DNA from: Clostridiales bacterium DTU073
Lineage (GTDB): Bacteria > Bacillota > Peptococcia > DRI-13 > DTU073
Direction of reading: 5' to 3'
Assembly: GCA_001512665.1 (NCBI GenBank)
Contig: LFSF01000026.1
Location: 1 to 44,508, forward strand
Length of the DNA: 44,508 nt
Position 1 is the first letter of the stretch. Each line of letters begins with the position of its first letter. The notes under the pieces were generated by a model. It saw only the letters and a list, made by a program, of their open reading frames with translations. It did no database searches and had not been told where the DNA came from. The translations under genes were made by a program, and so were the position numbers. Positions 10,488 through 20,714 of the stretch are shown here, piece by piece.

Positions 10488-11888
10488 CTAAGAAGAAACT
10501 AATCTTACGATGATTTCCTCCATTTTTACACCGCGAGAACCTTTTACAAGTATAACATCTCCGGACTGCATAATCTCTTGTAAGTAAAAAAAAGCCTCTT
10601 CATTATTTAAGCATCTATGCACTCTTTCCGGATTCATTCCGGCTGCCTCGGCACCCCGAGCAATAATCTCCCCTAATTTACCTACTGTAATAAGATATGC
10701 TAATCCTTTTTCTTTGACCAACCTGCCAACAAAAAGATGTCCCTCCTCTGTAAAATCACCCAGCTCATACATATCACCTAATACCGCAATAGCACGTTTA
10801 CCGACAGCAGCTTCCTGCAACACCTCTAACGCCGAGCACATCGAATCCGGGTTAGCATTATAAGCATCATTAATAACTTGTACATCTTTTGATTTTATTT
10901 GTTCAAATTCCAAACGCATCTTGGGAAGTGTGACCTTGGCTAAGCCGGCACAAATTTCTGCCCAGGTGAGTCCTAAATGCTTACCAATCCCCGCCGCCGC
11001 CAGAGCATTTAAAATATTATGTCTTCCGGGTAATGGCAAATGGATTTCCCCCACCGCTTCCCTACGATAAACAAGGTCAAAATCAATCCCCTTTTCTCCT
11101 AATAAACGAGGCTCCAGAGCACAAATATCTGCAGAACCGTTTAAACCAAACCAGAGTGTAGCACACCGTATATTAGAAAGCCAAGGACGGAGAATGTTTT
11201 TCGACGCGGCAGGTAAAACAATACCTCCCCTCGCCGGAAGATGAGCAATAAGCTCTGCTTTGGTCTGAGCAATTTTTTCTTGTGAACCTAACAATTCCTG
11301 ATGGGTATGTCCTATATTCGTAATTACCCCGTAATCAGGCTGACTAATCCGACAAAGAAAGTCAATTTCCCCTAATCCTCTCATCCCCATTTCCACAACA
11401 ACAAACCGGTGTTCTTGTTTTACCGCTAAAAGAGACAAGGGTAAACCAAGCTCATTATTATGATTTTCCATTGTTTTCAATACCGGTCCTTTTTCTTGCA
11501 AAATTGCCGCTACCATCTCTTTAGTACTGGTTTTTCCCGTACTTCCGGTTACCGCAATCACAGCTCCGGTAAATATTTGGCGTTGTGCAGCAGCCAGCTG
11601 TTGCAAAGCTTTTACTGTATCTTCAACTACCAATAAAGGAAAATCAGTAAAAGTAACGTCCGAAGGGATATAATTAACAACTGCTCCAACTGCCCCTTTT
11701 TCTCTGGCCTCTTTTAAAAAGCGATGTCCATCAGTATTTTCCCCTTTGAGGGCAAAAAAGAGGTCACCTTGCTGCAGGTTCCTCGTATCAATACATGCTC
11801 CTGTTGGTTTCGACAACTTGCCGGATGCAGATGTGTGTAATTTTCCCTGAACGGCAGATGCTATCTTTTCCCAAGTAAGCCCAAACAT
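10488..11888 (-). CDS. murF: UDP-N-acetylmuramoyl-tripeptide--D-alanyl-D-alanine ligase
   Basis: VTGSTGKTSTKEMVAAIL; NDAYNANPDSMCSAL signature. Confidence 0.97.
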   Translation of the reverse strand: MFGLTWEKIASAVQGKLHTSASGKLSKPTGACIDTRNLQQGDLFFALKGENTDGHRFLKEAREKGAVGAVVNYIPSDVTFTDFPLLVVEDTVKALQQLAAAQRQIFTGAVIAVTGSTGKTSTKEMVAAILQEKGPVLKTMENHNNELGLPLSLLAVKQEHRFVVVEMGMRGLGEIDFLCRISQPDYGVITNIGHTHQELLGSQEKIAQTKAELIAHLPARGGIVLPAASKNILRPWLSNIRCATLWFGLNGSADICALEPRLLGEKGIDFDLVYRREAVGEIHLPLPGRHNILNALAAAGIGKHLGLTWAEICAGLAKVTLPKMRLEFEQIKSKDVQVINDAYNANPDSMCSALEVLQEAAVGKRAIAVLGDMYELGDFTEEGHLFVGRLVKEKGLAYLITVGKLGEIIARGAEAAGMNPERVHRCLNNEEAFFYLQEIMQSGDVILVKGSRGVKMEEIIVRLVSS

Positions 11889-11913
11889 ATGATTATCTTC
11901 CTCCCTAGTCTTT

Positions 11914-13419
11914 CTATTTCTCTTTCCACTTCCCTGCCTGGCGTAAAGCCTCTTGGGCTACTTCACGATCATCAAAAGGAAGCACCTGCTTACCAATTAA
12001 TTGATAGTCTTCATGACCTTTACCGGCAATAATGATTATATCATCAGGCAGTGCCTCTTGAACAGCTCTAAAAATAGCCTCACGGCGGTCTGTAATCCGC
12101 AAATAAGGTTTAGCTATAGCTCCCTTCTCTAATCCCGGAATAATCTCGTCAATGATCGCCTCAGGATCTTCACAACGGGGGTTATCAGAGGTAACGATAA
12201 CTAAATCCGAATATCTGCCGGCCACTTCCCCCATGACCGGTCGTTTAGTTCTATCTCTTTCCCCACCGCAGCCAAACACCGTAATAATTCGACCCCGTGC
12301 AAACTCTTTGGCCGTTTTAAGGCAGTTCTCCAAGCTATCCGGTGTATGAGAATAATCAACGATTACAGTGTAATCATTACCCCCATTAATACTCTCAAAC
12401 CGACCGGGTATCCCCGTTATTTTCTCCAAAGAAGCAATAATTCCTTCTATAGAAATACCTTCAACCAAACCAACCGCAATTGCTGCTAAAGAATTATAAA
12501 CATTAAACAAACCTGTCAATTTTAATTTTACCGGTATTTGCCTATCTGTATACTTTAAATTAAACTTTACACCCGCAGAGGAAACTTCAATTTTCTCTGC
12601 TTTTACATCAGCTTCATGTTCTATACCATAAGTAATAATAGGTACCCTGGTCATTTCCGCCAGATATTGAACATAGGGATCATCAGCATTAAGTATGGCA
12701 AATTTCCGTCTTGTCTTCTGGGTATTACATCCCAAACTGCTAAATAATTTTCCTTTAGCCAAGAGATAACTTTCCATATCTTCATGAAAATCCAGATGTT
12801 CCTGGGATAAATTAGTAAATACCGCTATATCAAAGTCTGTACCTCTTACGCGCTGCATTTCCAAAGCATGAGAGCTTACCTCCATTACTCCGTAATCAGC
12901 TCCTTCAGATAAAAACAGCTTAAACAACTTCTGAAGGTTATGAGCTTCCGGAGTTGTATGTGAAACCGGCAAAACTTTCTTTCCTATTCTGTTTTCAATC
13001 GTCCCGACTAATCCCGGCAGATGGCCGGCATCTTCTAAAATGGCTGCAATTAGATTTGTGGTCGTTGTTTTCCCGTTAGTTCCGGTTACCCCGATTATAT
13101 TTAAACGTTGACTAGGAAAACCATATAATGCGGCACTTAAATCCGCCAATGCTTTTCTACTGTTAGGGACTTGCACCCAGGTATACTCCTCGGACCGATA
13201 ACTACTATTCTCAATAATGGTCGCCACCGCCTTCTTCTTAATTGCTTCCTTAATAAACTGATGTCCGTCTGTCTTCAATCCTGGAATAGCCACAAACAAA
13301 GTATGTGACTTTATCTCCCGCGAGTCATTTGTTAAATCTGATATATTCACATCCAAGTTTCCACCGGAAGCCAAAACTTTTGTATGTTTGATTAACTCTT
13401 TTAAAATCAAAGGGATCAT
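11914..13419 (-). CDS. murE: UDP-N-acetylmuramoyl-L-alanyl-D-glutamate--2,6-diaminopimelate ligase
   Basis: VTGTNGKTTTTNLIAAIL; substrate-site motif DNPRCEDP, typical of meso-DAP-adding MurE (DNPR). Confidence 0.96.
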   Translation of the reverse strand: MIPLILKELIKHTKVLASGGNLDVNISDLTNDSREIKSHTLFVAIPGLKTDGHQFIKEAIKKKAVATIIENSSYRSEEYTWVQVPNSRKALADLSAALYGFPSQRLNIIGVTGTNGKTTTTNLIAAILEDAGHLPGLVGTIENRIGKKVLPVSHTTPEAHNLQKLFKLFLSEGADYGVMEVSSHALEMQRVRGTDFDIAVFTNLSQEHLDFHEDMESYLLAKGKLFSSLGCNTQKTRRKFAILNADDPYVQYLAEMTRVPIITYGIEHEADVKAEKIEVSSAGVKFNLKYTDRQIPVKLKLTGLFNVYNSLAAIAVGLVEGISIEGIIASLEKITGIPGRFESINGGNDYTVIVDYSHTPDSLENCLKTAKEFARGRIITVFGCGGERDRTKRPVMGEVAGRYSDLVIVTSDNPRCEDPEAIIDEIIPGLEKGAIAKPYLRITDRREAIFRAVQEALPDDIIIIAGKGHEDYQLIGKQVLPFDDREVAQEALRQAGKWKEK

Positions 13420-13448
13420 CCTTTCTTAGATTTAGACATTTCAGATAA

Positions 13449-15623
13449 TCAAGGTCCTATCGGTTGTAGAACATCTTCTGTTTGTGCTTCCATATATAAT
13501 GTAATGACATTTCCTACCGGTATTTGTTGACCTGGTTCCGGCTCTTGCCTGACCACTATGCCGCTGCCTAGAATATTAAAATTCAAATTTAACATTCCGG
13601 CTTCTTCTTTTACTTCGGCAATGTTTTTCCCTGTGAAATCTGGCACAACAACCGTTTCAGGATTAGACCCTTCCGCAGGAACACTGGTATATAAAACAAC
13701 TTTACTGTTTTCTGCAACTTTCGTCCCCGCAAAAGGTAATTGTGCTTTGACTTTAGTGCCGTCACCTAAAACTTCGGCTATTAATTTCTTACTGCTTAGT
13801 ATTTTTACAGCGTCATCAAGATCTTTATCAACTAAATCAGGTAACACCAAAGTGTTTAGATCGCTACCTGCTATCTTTTCAGGTTCAATTTGTGCAGGCA
13901 CCTGCAAATAACGTAAAGAGTCCCGGATAATATCTCTAAAAGCAGGGGCTGCCACTTGTCCCCCATAATATACACCCTGAGGAGAATCTACAATTACCAA
14001 ACAAACCAACCTAGGATCATTGACCGGAGCAACTCCTAAAAAAGAAGCAATATATTCACTGGTAGAGTATCCCCCGCCGGGAAGAATTTTCTGAGCTGTA
14101 CCTGTTTTCCCCCCTACCCGATAACCTTCCACATAGGCATTTCTTCCGGTTCCCTCACTGACTACAGATTCCAAAATACTCATCACCTGGCGCGCTGTTT
14201 CCGGCGAAATTACCTGCCGCACAACTTCAGGCTCAATCTTACGTACAAGGTTACCCTCTCTATCCCTAATTTCTTGCACGATTTGTGGTTTCATTAATTT
14301 ACCTTCGTTAGCCATCGCAGCAAAAGCTGTAATTAATTGAATCGGGGTTACAGCATTAGCTTGCCCAAAAGACATCATCGCTAAATCAATTTCCTTAGCC
14401 CTTTCTTTGCCTACTAAAATTCCTGTAGCCTCTCCCGGCAACTCAATTCCGGTTTTTTTACCAAATCCAAAGCCATACAAGTAACGATAAAATACATCCA
14501 TCCCTTCCCGCAATCCGACCGTAATAAAAACAGGATTGCAGGAATTTTGTACTCCTTCAATAAAGCTCTGACTGCCATGTGACGCCTTCCAGCATCTTAC
14601 TTTTCTATTCGCAACCTGAATAAAACCGCCACAATAGAACCTGTCATTAATATCAACTACTCCTTCATCTAAGGCACCCGACATCGTTACCGTTTTAAAC
14701 GTCGAGCCGGGTTCATAAGCATCAGAAATTAAGAAATTTCTCCAAAAAGATTGATCAACTTCATTGAATTTATTCGGGTCATAGGTCGGTCGCACCCCCA
14801 TTGCGAGAATACGCCCTGTTTTAGGTTCCATCACAATAGCCCCGGTTTTTTTAGGCTTATGCAAACTCATGATTTCATCTAGTTCGCGTTCAAGAATATA
14901 TTGAATAGTCTCATCGATAGTGAGATAAATACTATCTCCATCCTCAGGAGGGATGTATTTATGTAAAGCATCCGGAATTTCTTGTCCTTTATTATCATAT
15001 TCCACCATAATGGTCCCGGAATTCCCGCTCAACACCTCATCATATGTCTTCTCTATCCCGTTTAAGCCCTGATGATCAATTCCGGTAAAACCTAAAACAT
15101 TAGCTAACAATTGCTCCTTGGGATAAAAACGTTCCGGCTCCTCTACTGAATTTATGCCGGGAAGTCCTTGCGTCTCCGCAAATTCCGAAGTCGCCGGTAA
15201 ATTCAAAGACTTCAGTATTTTTGCTTTCTCTTCAGGCACATGACGTTTTATCCAAACAAAAGCCTGATTTTTTGTAATCAATTCCAAAACTTTTTCTTCC
15301 TCTAACTCTAAAACTTCGGCAATTTTTTGTGCTATTTCTTTTTCCCTCTTAGATCTTTTCACTTCAGCAGGATTTGCATAAAAAGAGTCTGTACTAATGC
15401 TAATAGCCAGGGGTTTCCCCTTGGCATCATAAATTACTCCTCGTTTAGCTTTAACCTCAACATTACGAAAACGTACAGCATAAGCTTTTTGTCGTAACTC
15501 TTCTCCCCTAACCAACTGCACCCAAACCAAACGTGCGGTCAAAGCAAGCAACATCCCAGCCATTAAAAAAAAGATTAGGACAATCCTTTTTTTAGTTTTT
15601 ATTGTTAATGACAACCTACTCAC
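13449..15623 (-). CDS. spoVD: Penicillin-binding protein (FtsI/SpoVD class B PBP) with two C-terminal PASTA-like repeats
   Basis: TM anchor; transpeptidase motifs AYEPGSTFKTVTMS (SxxK), SCN, VGGKTGTAQK (KTG); two tandem PASTA-like segments near residues 598-712. Confidence 0.92.
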   Translation of the reverse strand: MSRLSLTIKTKKRIVLIFFLMAGMLLALTARLVWVQLVRGEELRQKAYAVRFRNVEVKAKRGVIYDAKGKPLAISISTDSFYANPAEVKRSKREKEIAQKIAEVLELEEEKVLELITKNQAFVWIKRHVPEEKAKILKSLNLPATSEFAETQGLPGINSVEEPERFYPKEQLLANVLGFTGIDHQGLNGIEKTYDEVLSGNSGTIMVEYDNKGQEIPDALHKYIPPEDGDSIYLTIDETIQYILERELDEIMSLHKPKKTGAIVMEPKTGRILAMGVRPTYDPNKFNEVDQSFWRNFLISDAYEPGSTFKTVTMSGALDEGVVDINDRFYCGGFIQVANRKVRCWKASHGSQSFIEGVQNSCNPVFITVGLREGMDVFYRYLYGFGFGKKTGIELPGEATGILVGKERAKEIDLAMMSFGQANAVTPIQLITAFAAMANEGKLMKPQIVQEIRDREGNLVRKIEPEVVRQVISPETARQVMSILESVVSEGTGRNAYVEGYRVGGKTGTAQKILPGGGYSTSEYIASFLGVAPVNDPRLVCLVIVDSPQGVYYGGQVAAPAFRDIIRDSLRYLQVPAQIEPEKIAGSDLNTLVLPDLVDKDLDDAVKILSSKKLIAEVLGDGTKVKAQLPFAGTKVAENSKVVLYTSVPAEGSNPETVVVPDFTGKNIAEVKEEAGMLNLNFNILGSGIVVRQEPEPGQQIPVGNVITLYMEAQTEDVLQPIGP

Positions 15624-15636
15624 CTCAAATGTCGTC

Positions 15637-16170
15637 CTATCCCTTTCCTATAATTTCCTTTAAGGCAAGCACTTCACAAAAGGCTTTAAAAATACTGTTT
15701 CTGCTGTCCTTTTCTGCTGAAGCCAATTGTGGTACACCTTGCTCATTATTCCCGGTGATACTTTGTTCATTTCCTCCCTTTTCAGTAAAAACATCGTTCA
15801 TAACCAGATAAGTTATCTGAGAGCTTTCCACCATTCCTAACTCATTTACAGCAATATTTTTAATTCTACTCAGTGATTTTTGACTGGCTATTTCTAACTT
15901 GATTTTTTCGATATTTTCCGCAAGAGCCATAGTTTCCTGTTTAACTTGACTTAATTCCCAATTTAAACAGGCAATTCTGGCTTTTATATTCGTAAAAGCC
16001 AATGCTGTAAGAAAAAAGCAAGAAATCAACAAAATACCTACAACGGTCTTATAGACAGAAGAGGGTTTATAGCTTCTTTTAATTACTGTTTGTTTCTTAC
16101 CTTGGGATAAACTGTCATGATAAGTTAAAAAATTTTCAGCACCCGCTGCTTTCTTTTGTGCTATTACCAA
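15637..16170 (-). CDS. ftsL: FtsL-like cell division protein (TM plus coiled coil)
   Basis: Single TM (VGILLISCFFLTALAFTNIKA), then a coiled coil ending ...KNIAVNELGMVESSQITYL, typical of FtsL/DivIC; between rsmH and spoVD. Confidence 0.8.
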   Translation of the reverse strand: MVIAQKKAAGAENFLTYHDSLSQGKKQTVIKRSYKPSSVYKTVVGILLISCFFLTALAFTNIKARIACLNWELSQVKQETMALAENIEKIKLEIASQKSLSRIKNIAVNELGMVESSQITYLVMNDVFTEKGGNEQSITGNNEQGVPQLASAEKDSRNSIFKAFCEVLALKEIIGKG

Positions 16171-16200
16171 GGTTATTCACACTTCCTCTCCTTTAGAACT

Positions 16201-17142
16201 TTAGTTAATTTTTTCAGCAACACGTAACTTTGCACTACGAGCTCTGGGATTTTTAGTTTTTTCCTCTGCAGAAGGAGTTACCGGCTTTCCGGTAAGAATC
16301 TTGATCATGGGTTTACGCTTGCAAACACAAACAGGTAAATCCTTCGGACAAATACAGCCTTGAGCCGCCTCTTTAAAGACGTTCTTAGTCATTCTGTCCT
16401 CTAACGAATGGAAAGTTATGACTGCCATTCTGCCACCCGGTTTTAAAATCTCCAAACCTTGTTTTAAGGCCGGAGCTAATATTTCCAATTCTTGATTCAC
16501 CGCTATCCTTAAGGCCTGAAAGGTACGCTTAGCCGGATGTGGTCCTTCTCTACGCGCACTCACGGGGACAGCCTTTTTGATAATCTCCACTAATTGACCT
16601 GTGGTTTTAATAGCCTGTTTTTCACGCTCCGCAGCGATAAATAAAGCAATTCTTTTCGCCCATTTTTCCTCACCGTACTCCCGGATAATTCTCGTCAGTT
16701 CTTCCGGAGAAGCCCTGTTTACTAAATCATAGGCAGTTAAATCTGTGCTTCTATCCATTCTCATGTCTAATACAGCGTCCTGCTGATAACTAAAACCCCT
16801 CTCTCCTTCATCTAATTGATAGGAGGAAACTCCTAAATCAAAAAGCACTCCATCAACTTGGTTATAAGGCGTTTCTTTTAAAATATTTCCTAATTCTTTG
16901 AAATTAGCATGAAAAATAATATAGTTGTCTTCCCCTAAGGTTTTTAAAACTTGACTTGCAGCTTCTATAGCCTCCACATCCTGATCTAAGGCTATTAATT
17001 TGCCCCCCGGTAAAATTCTTTCTAGGAGTGCTCTACTGTGACCGCCGCCGCCCAAAGTACAATCAACTATAACCATACCCGGTTGTGGCCGAAGATAAGT
17101 CGTTACCTCCTGAAGAAGAACGGGTGTATGTTGAAAACCCAT
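16201..17142 (-). CDS. rsmH: 16S rRNA (cytosine(1402)-N(4))-methyltransferase
   Basis: [35 protein letters not shown]. Confidence 0.98.
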   Translation of the reverse strand: MGFQHTPVLLQEVTTYLRPQPGMVIVDCTLGGGGHSRALLERILPGGKLIALDQDVEAIEAASQVLKTLGEDNYIIFHANFKELGNILKETPYNQVDGVLFDLGVSSYQLDEGERGFSYQQDAVLDMRMDRSTDLTAYDLVNRASPEELTRIIREYGEEKWAKRIALFIAAEREKQAIKTTGQLVEIIKKAVPVSARREGPHPAKRTFQALRIAVNQELEILAPALKQGLEILKPGGRMAVITFHSLEDRMTKNVFKEAAQGCICPKDLPVCVCKRKPMIKILTGKPVTPSAEEKTKNPRARSAKLRVAEKIN

Positions 17143-17153
17143 CTTTTGTCACC

Positions 17154-17591
17154 TCAAAATCCCAAATCAAAATCCACCATCTTCTCCGCTAATTCCTCAT
17201 AACTCTCTTCAGCCTTCTGACTATATACTTCCCAATTTTCCTTACTCCAAATTTCTATACGGGTGCCAACCCCAATCAAAACAATCTCTTTTTCCAGATG
17301 GGCATATTCTCTTAAATGACTGTTAAGTAAAATTCTGCCCTGTCTATCTACCTCACATTCCACCGCTCCACCAAAAAGAAAACGAGCAAAAGCTCTGGCA
17401 TTACTATTTGTAAAAGGGAGTCGCTTTAATTTCTCCTCTAAAACAGCCCATTCTTCCTTCGTATAAACAAAGAGACAGCCATCCAAACCCTTGGTAACCA
17501 TTAATCTTTCACCTAAGGCTCCCCGGAATTTAGCCGGCATACAAAAACGTCCTTTTTCATCCAATGTATGCTGATATTCCCCGGTAAACAT
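17154..17591 (-). CDS. mraZ: Transcriptional regulator MraZ
   Basis: MFTGEYQHTLDEKGRFCMPAKFR N-terminus with AbrB-like repeats; first gene of the dcw cluster. Confidence 0.97.
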   Translation of the reverse strand: MFTGEYQHTLDEKGRFCMPAKFRGALGERLMVTKGLDGCLFVYTKEEWAVLEEKLKRLPFTNSNARAFARFLFGGAVECEVDRQGRILLNSHLREYAHLEKEIVLIGVGTRIEIWSKENWEVYSQKAEESYEELAEKMVDFDLGF

Positions 17592-17621
17592 GACTGTCTC
17601 ACCTCCGCCTTTAGAAAATTC

Positions 17622-17671
17622 TTATTCCCCACTTCTCCCCACTATATACCTCTTCACTCCACTCGCTACCA
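17622..17671 (-). promoter_or_regulatory. Candidate MraZ operator: five consecutive 10-bp units TGGTAgcgag / TGGAGtgaag / AGGTAtatag / TGGGGagaag / TGGGGaataa (minus strand)
   Basis: Read directly from the minus strand immediately upstream of mraZ. Matches the known MraZ-box pattern of TGGGN repeats separated by 5 nt. Confidence 0.75.
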
Positions 17672-17714
17672 CTTATATTCTACCTTAAACAAAATTTTCC
17701 TTCTACTCTCTAAA

Positions 17715-17754
17715 AAAAATTAAAAAAATAACCCTCATTAAATCGAGAGTTATT
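17715..17754 (-). terminator. Rho-independent terminator downstream of the M28 peptidase gene
   Basis: Minus strand AATAACTCTC-gatttaat-GAGGGTTATT (10-bp stem with one G-U pair) followed by a T-rich tract. Confidence 0.8.
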
Positions 17755-17795
17755 TACTCTTTTTCCGATATTTTTTGTTCTACTATAAACCTGAA

Positions 17796-18737
17796 CTATT
17801 TTAAAATATCAATAAACAAAAGCACCAACTCCCGTAAAAGAGCTGTTCTTATCTCCTTTACTGTATCTAAAGGGGTATGGTTTTTTTCCAACCAATCAGG
17901 TGAAAGCAAAGTGAAACCAGGAATATTTTTCAAAGAAAAGGAGAAATGATCACTGCTATGTCCGGGATCTTTTTCCCAATTAATTTGCCAACCCGCCTCT
18001 TTTAATTGCTCAATAATTTCTTTAGTCATTTCATTTTCTTTATCTTGCCAACCTAGAAGCAATTTCTTACTTGTAAGATTACCAATAGAATCAAAATTAA
18101 TGATACATTTTATCTGCTCTAAAGGTATTGTAGGATGGGTACAAAAATATTTAGAACCTATTAACCCCTTTTCTTCCGAACCCCAAAAGGCAAAAAGCAA
18201 CGTTTTTTCCGGTTTTCTTTTTTGGGCTAAACCGGCGATGATTTCCAGCACTGCAGATACTCCGGAGGCATTATCGTTTGCACCCGGATAAAGCTGCCCA
18301 TTGATCACCCCTAAATGATCATAATGTGCACTTACAACAATAACTTCTCTTTTTCTACCTTCTAATATGCCTAAAACATTAGCACTGGCTCCTTTTTGCG
18401 TACTGCTTACCGGAACAAAGGTCATCCGCTCGCCAACCTTTCGCGGTGCATATTCCTTAAGTGGAAAGGTTTGAAAATATGTCCCACCCTCTCCAGCCGG
18501 CTTAAGCCCCCACTCTTGTAAAAGGTTAGCCAAATATAAAGCGGTTTCCGCTTCACCTTGCGTACCGCCTGCACGTCCGTCCATTTTTTCGCTGCATAAG
18601 ACCTGAAGGTGTGCCTTAATTCCTTGCTCAATATCCTGATTAAGCTGCCAGTCTCCTTGTGGTCCTTGTGTAGAGCAAGCAACAATAAAGAGCAGCAATA
18701 TACAGGCAAAACAAAATATGAAGAAAACCCTTCTCAA
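17796..18737 (-). CDS. M28-family metallopeptidase, putative lipoprotein
   Basis: Lipobox-like N-terminus (FIVACSTQ); zinc-peptidase motifs SAHYDHLG, GANDNASG, FWGSEEKGLIGS. Confidence 0.9.
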   Translation of the reverse strand: MRRVFFIFCFACILLLFIVACSTQGPQGDWQLNQDIEQGIKAHLQVLCSEKMDGRAGGTQGEAETALYLANLLQEWGLKPAGEGGTYFQTFPLKEYAPRKVGERMTFVPVSSTQKGASANVLGILEGRKREVIVVSAHYDHLGVINGQLYPGANDNASGVSAVLEIIAGLAQKRKPEKTLLFAFWGSEEKGLIGSKYFCTHPTIPLEQIKCIINFDSIGNLTSKKLLLGWQDKENEMTKEIIEQLKEAGWQINWEKDPGHSSDHFSFSLKNIPGFTLLSPDWLEKNHTPLDTVKEIRTALLRELVLLFIDILK

Positions 18738-18741
18738 CTTT

Positions 18742-19689
18742 TCAACCCCTTGTAATTTTTAATTGTCTGATACTAGTACCGGTAAATTTTAACACTCTGG
18801 ATGTGCCAATGATCCTATCACTAAGCCTGTCCTCATACATAGTCCCAATTTCGTTCGGTGACAAATTAGTACTGATTACCCAAGGTAAGCGATAGTTAAT
18901 TCTCTCATCAAATAGATAGAATAATTGTTCACGCACAAAATCGGTAGAAACTTCTGTCCCTAAATCATCAATAATTAATAAGCTGACCCGATAAAGGTTC
19001 TGCAGTTGTTCCGTTGATAATTTTTCGTTTTTTTCAAAGTTATATTTACACTCACGAATCAAATCCAACATGGTACCAATTTTCAAATAAACTACATCTA
19101 ACCCTGCTTGTAAAACATAGTTAGCTATTGCGCTGCATAAATGAGTTTTCCCCGTGCCAACCGGTCCACAAAGAAAAAGATTTTCCGTTTTTTCTCCGGC
19201 ACAAACCTTATCAGCAAATTCTATACACTGTTTAAGGATTTCCCGATAACGTTCCTGATCCTCATACCACTTTAAAGAAAAGGTATTAAAAGTTTGCTCC
19301 TTTTGTTCGGGAGCTAGTCCACTTAATTTAAAATGTTCTTCTCTTTCTTTTTGTAACAAACAAGTGCATTTTTCCCCAACACCCAAGAAACCCCGATCCT
19401 CACACTTTTCACAATCCCACCAAACTTCATCAATATTGGAAGGTAAATTATACTGATTGAATAAACCTTTTTTTTCTGCCAATAAGGCCTCTCTGGCTTT
19501 GTTCAACTCCTCCCAAGACATCCCCATTTTCCCTTTGCCCATCCCCAATAAGACAGTTTCCATAGATATCTGAGCTATCAACTGAGAAATTTCCGCTAAA
19601 CGTGGATATTTCTTATGTAGTTCTTGTACTCTTTTTTCCCATTCCGCGATCTTTTGTTGTCTTCTTAAAGCTCTTCCTGCTAGAGGCAT
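18742..19689 (-). CDS. Primosomal DnaI/DnaC-type helicase loader ATPase
   Basis: Cys cluster CEKCEDRGFLGVGEKCTC; Walker A GPVGTGKTHL; Walker B LLIIDDLGTE. Confidence 0.92.
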   Translation of the reverse strand: MPLAGRALRRQQKIAEWEKRVQELHKKYPRLAEISQLIAQISMETVLLGMGKGKMGMSWEELNKAREALLAEKKGLFNQYNLPSNIDEVWWDCEKCEDRGFLGVGEKCTCLLQKEREEHFKLSGLAPEQKEQTFNTFSLKWYEDQERYREILKQCIEFADKVCAGEKTENLFLCGPVGTGKTHLCSAIANYVLQAGLDVVYLKIGTMLDLIRECKYNFEKNEKLSTEQLQNLYRVSLLIIDDLGTEVSTDFVREQLFYLFDERINYRLPWVISTNLSPNEIGTMYEDRLSDRIIGTSRVLKFTGTSIRQLKITRG

Positions 19690-19703
19690 CTTTTTTCACC
19701 TAC

Positions 19704-20687
19704 CTACTCAATCCCCAACATTTTTTCCCAGTCCCGGTCATCTGTACGACTAATCCTTTTCTTATTGTTTGCCTCTCTATTAAACGCACTTTTTTTCTTT
19801 TTTTCTATCTTTTTCGTCTGATCATGTTCCTGTAAAGCTTTTTCTGCATCCAGAATATTTTTCACTCCTCTTTTATGCCAGTCAGCTAAAATACCATCAA
19901 TATATTTAAAACTAGGATTATTGGTGCGCACTGTTTCTTCCGCAGCCCGCATGATCACCTCATGGCTAAATTTCCAAATTCGATGCCATTTTAAATACAT
20001 TTCACGCTGAGGGCGAGTAACTCCGCCATACTGACCTACGCATTTTTTTACTTCACTAACCTTATACTGAATCCAATCCAAATCGTTCATAAATGCTACT
20101 AAATCATCTACATTATGTACACCGCTAATGTAAACCTTTTTGGCAATGGGTTGATATTTTTGTAAGGTATTTTCCCCTCTCTCAAAGCACAACTGTAAAA
20201 ATATCAAGATAAAATCCGTGGACCAGCCATACTGAAGATTAAATTCCTGTATAAGCTGTTTTTCCTTTAAGGTAATAGACGGAGTCCCTCTTACCTGGTC
20301 CAACCATTTAATAATTTTATTATAATTAAACTCTTCCTGTCCTTGTATAGATGCGGCTGTTTCCTGAGAAGCAGCCTCCACTTGCTGTTTTTTCTCCCAT
20401 AAATAATACAATTTATCCCAAAGAGGAAGAAAAGAAATAGATTTTTCTTCTCCCTCCCCTGCCCATTTAGCCCAACCTTCATTTAAACACCATCTAATCC
20501 AGGGGTTTTTAGCCATTTCCGCAGAAGAATGTATTCTTTTACTACTAGCCATACCTAAAATTAAATATCCCAAATTCTCCGGGCTTAAATTCAGACGTTG
20601 CAGATTATTCAACAGTGAGATGGGAATGACAACCTCTCCCTGCTTCATCAGCCATTCTAAATATTCCGATTCGTGCAACAAAATCAC
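19704..20687 (-). CDS. DnaD/DnaB-type replication initiation protein
   Basis: DnaD-domain-like segments (VRGTPSITLKEKQLIQEFNLQYGWSTDFILIFLQLC; KYIDGILADWHKRGVKN); directly upstream of the DnaI/DnaC-like gene. Confidence 0.82.
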   Translation of the reverse strand: MILLHESEYLEWLMKQGEVVIPISLLNNLQRLNLSPENLGYLILGMASSKRIHSSAEMAKNPWIRWCLNEGWAKWAGEGEEKSISFLPLWDKLYYLWEKKQQVEAASQETAASIQGQEEFNYNKIIKWLDQVRGTPSITLKEKQLIQEFNLQYGWSTDFILIFLQLCFERGENTLQKYQPIAKKVYISGVHNVDDLVAFMNDLDWIQYKVSEVKKCVGQYGGVTRPQREMYLKWHRIWKFSHEVIMRAAEETVRTNNPSFKYIDGILADWHKRGVKNILDAEKALQEHDQTKKIEKKKKSAFNREANNKKRISRTDDRDWEKMLGIE

Positions 20688-20714
20688 TCCTCATTAAAAA
20701 CTTATTCATTTTCG

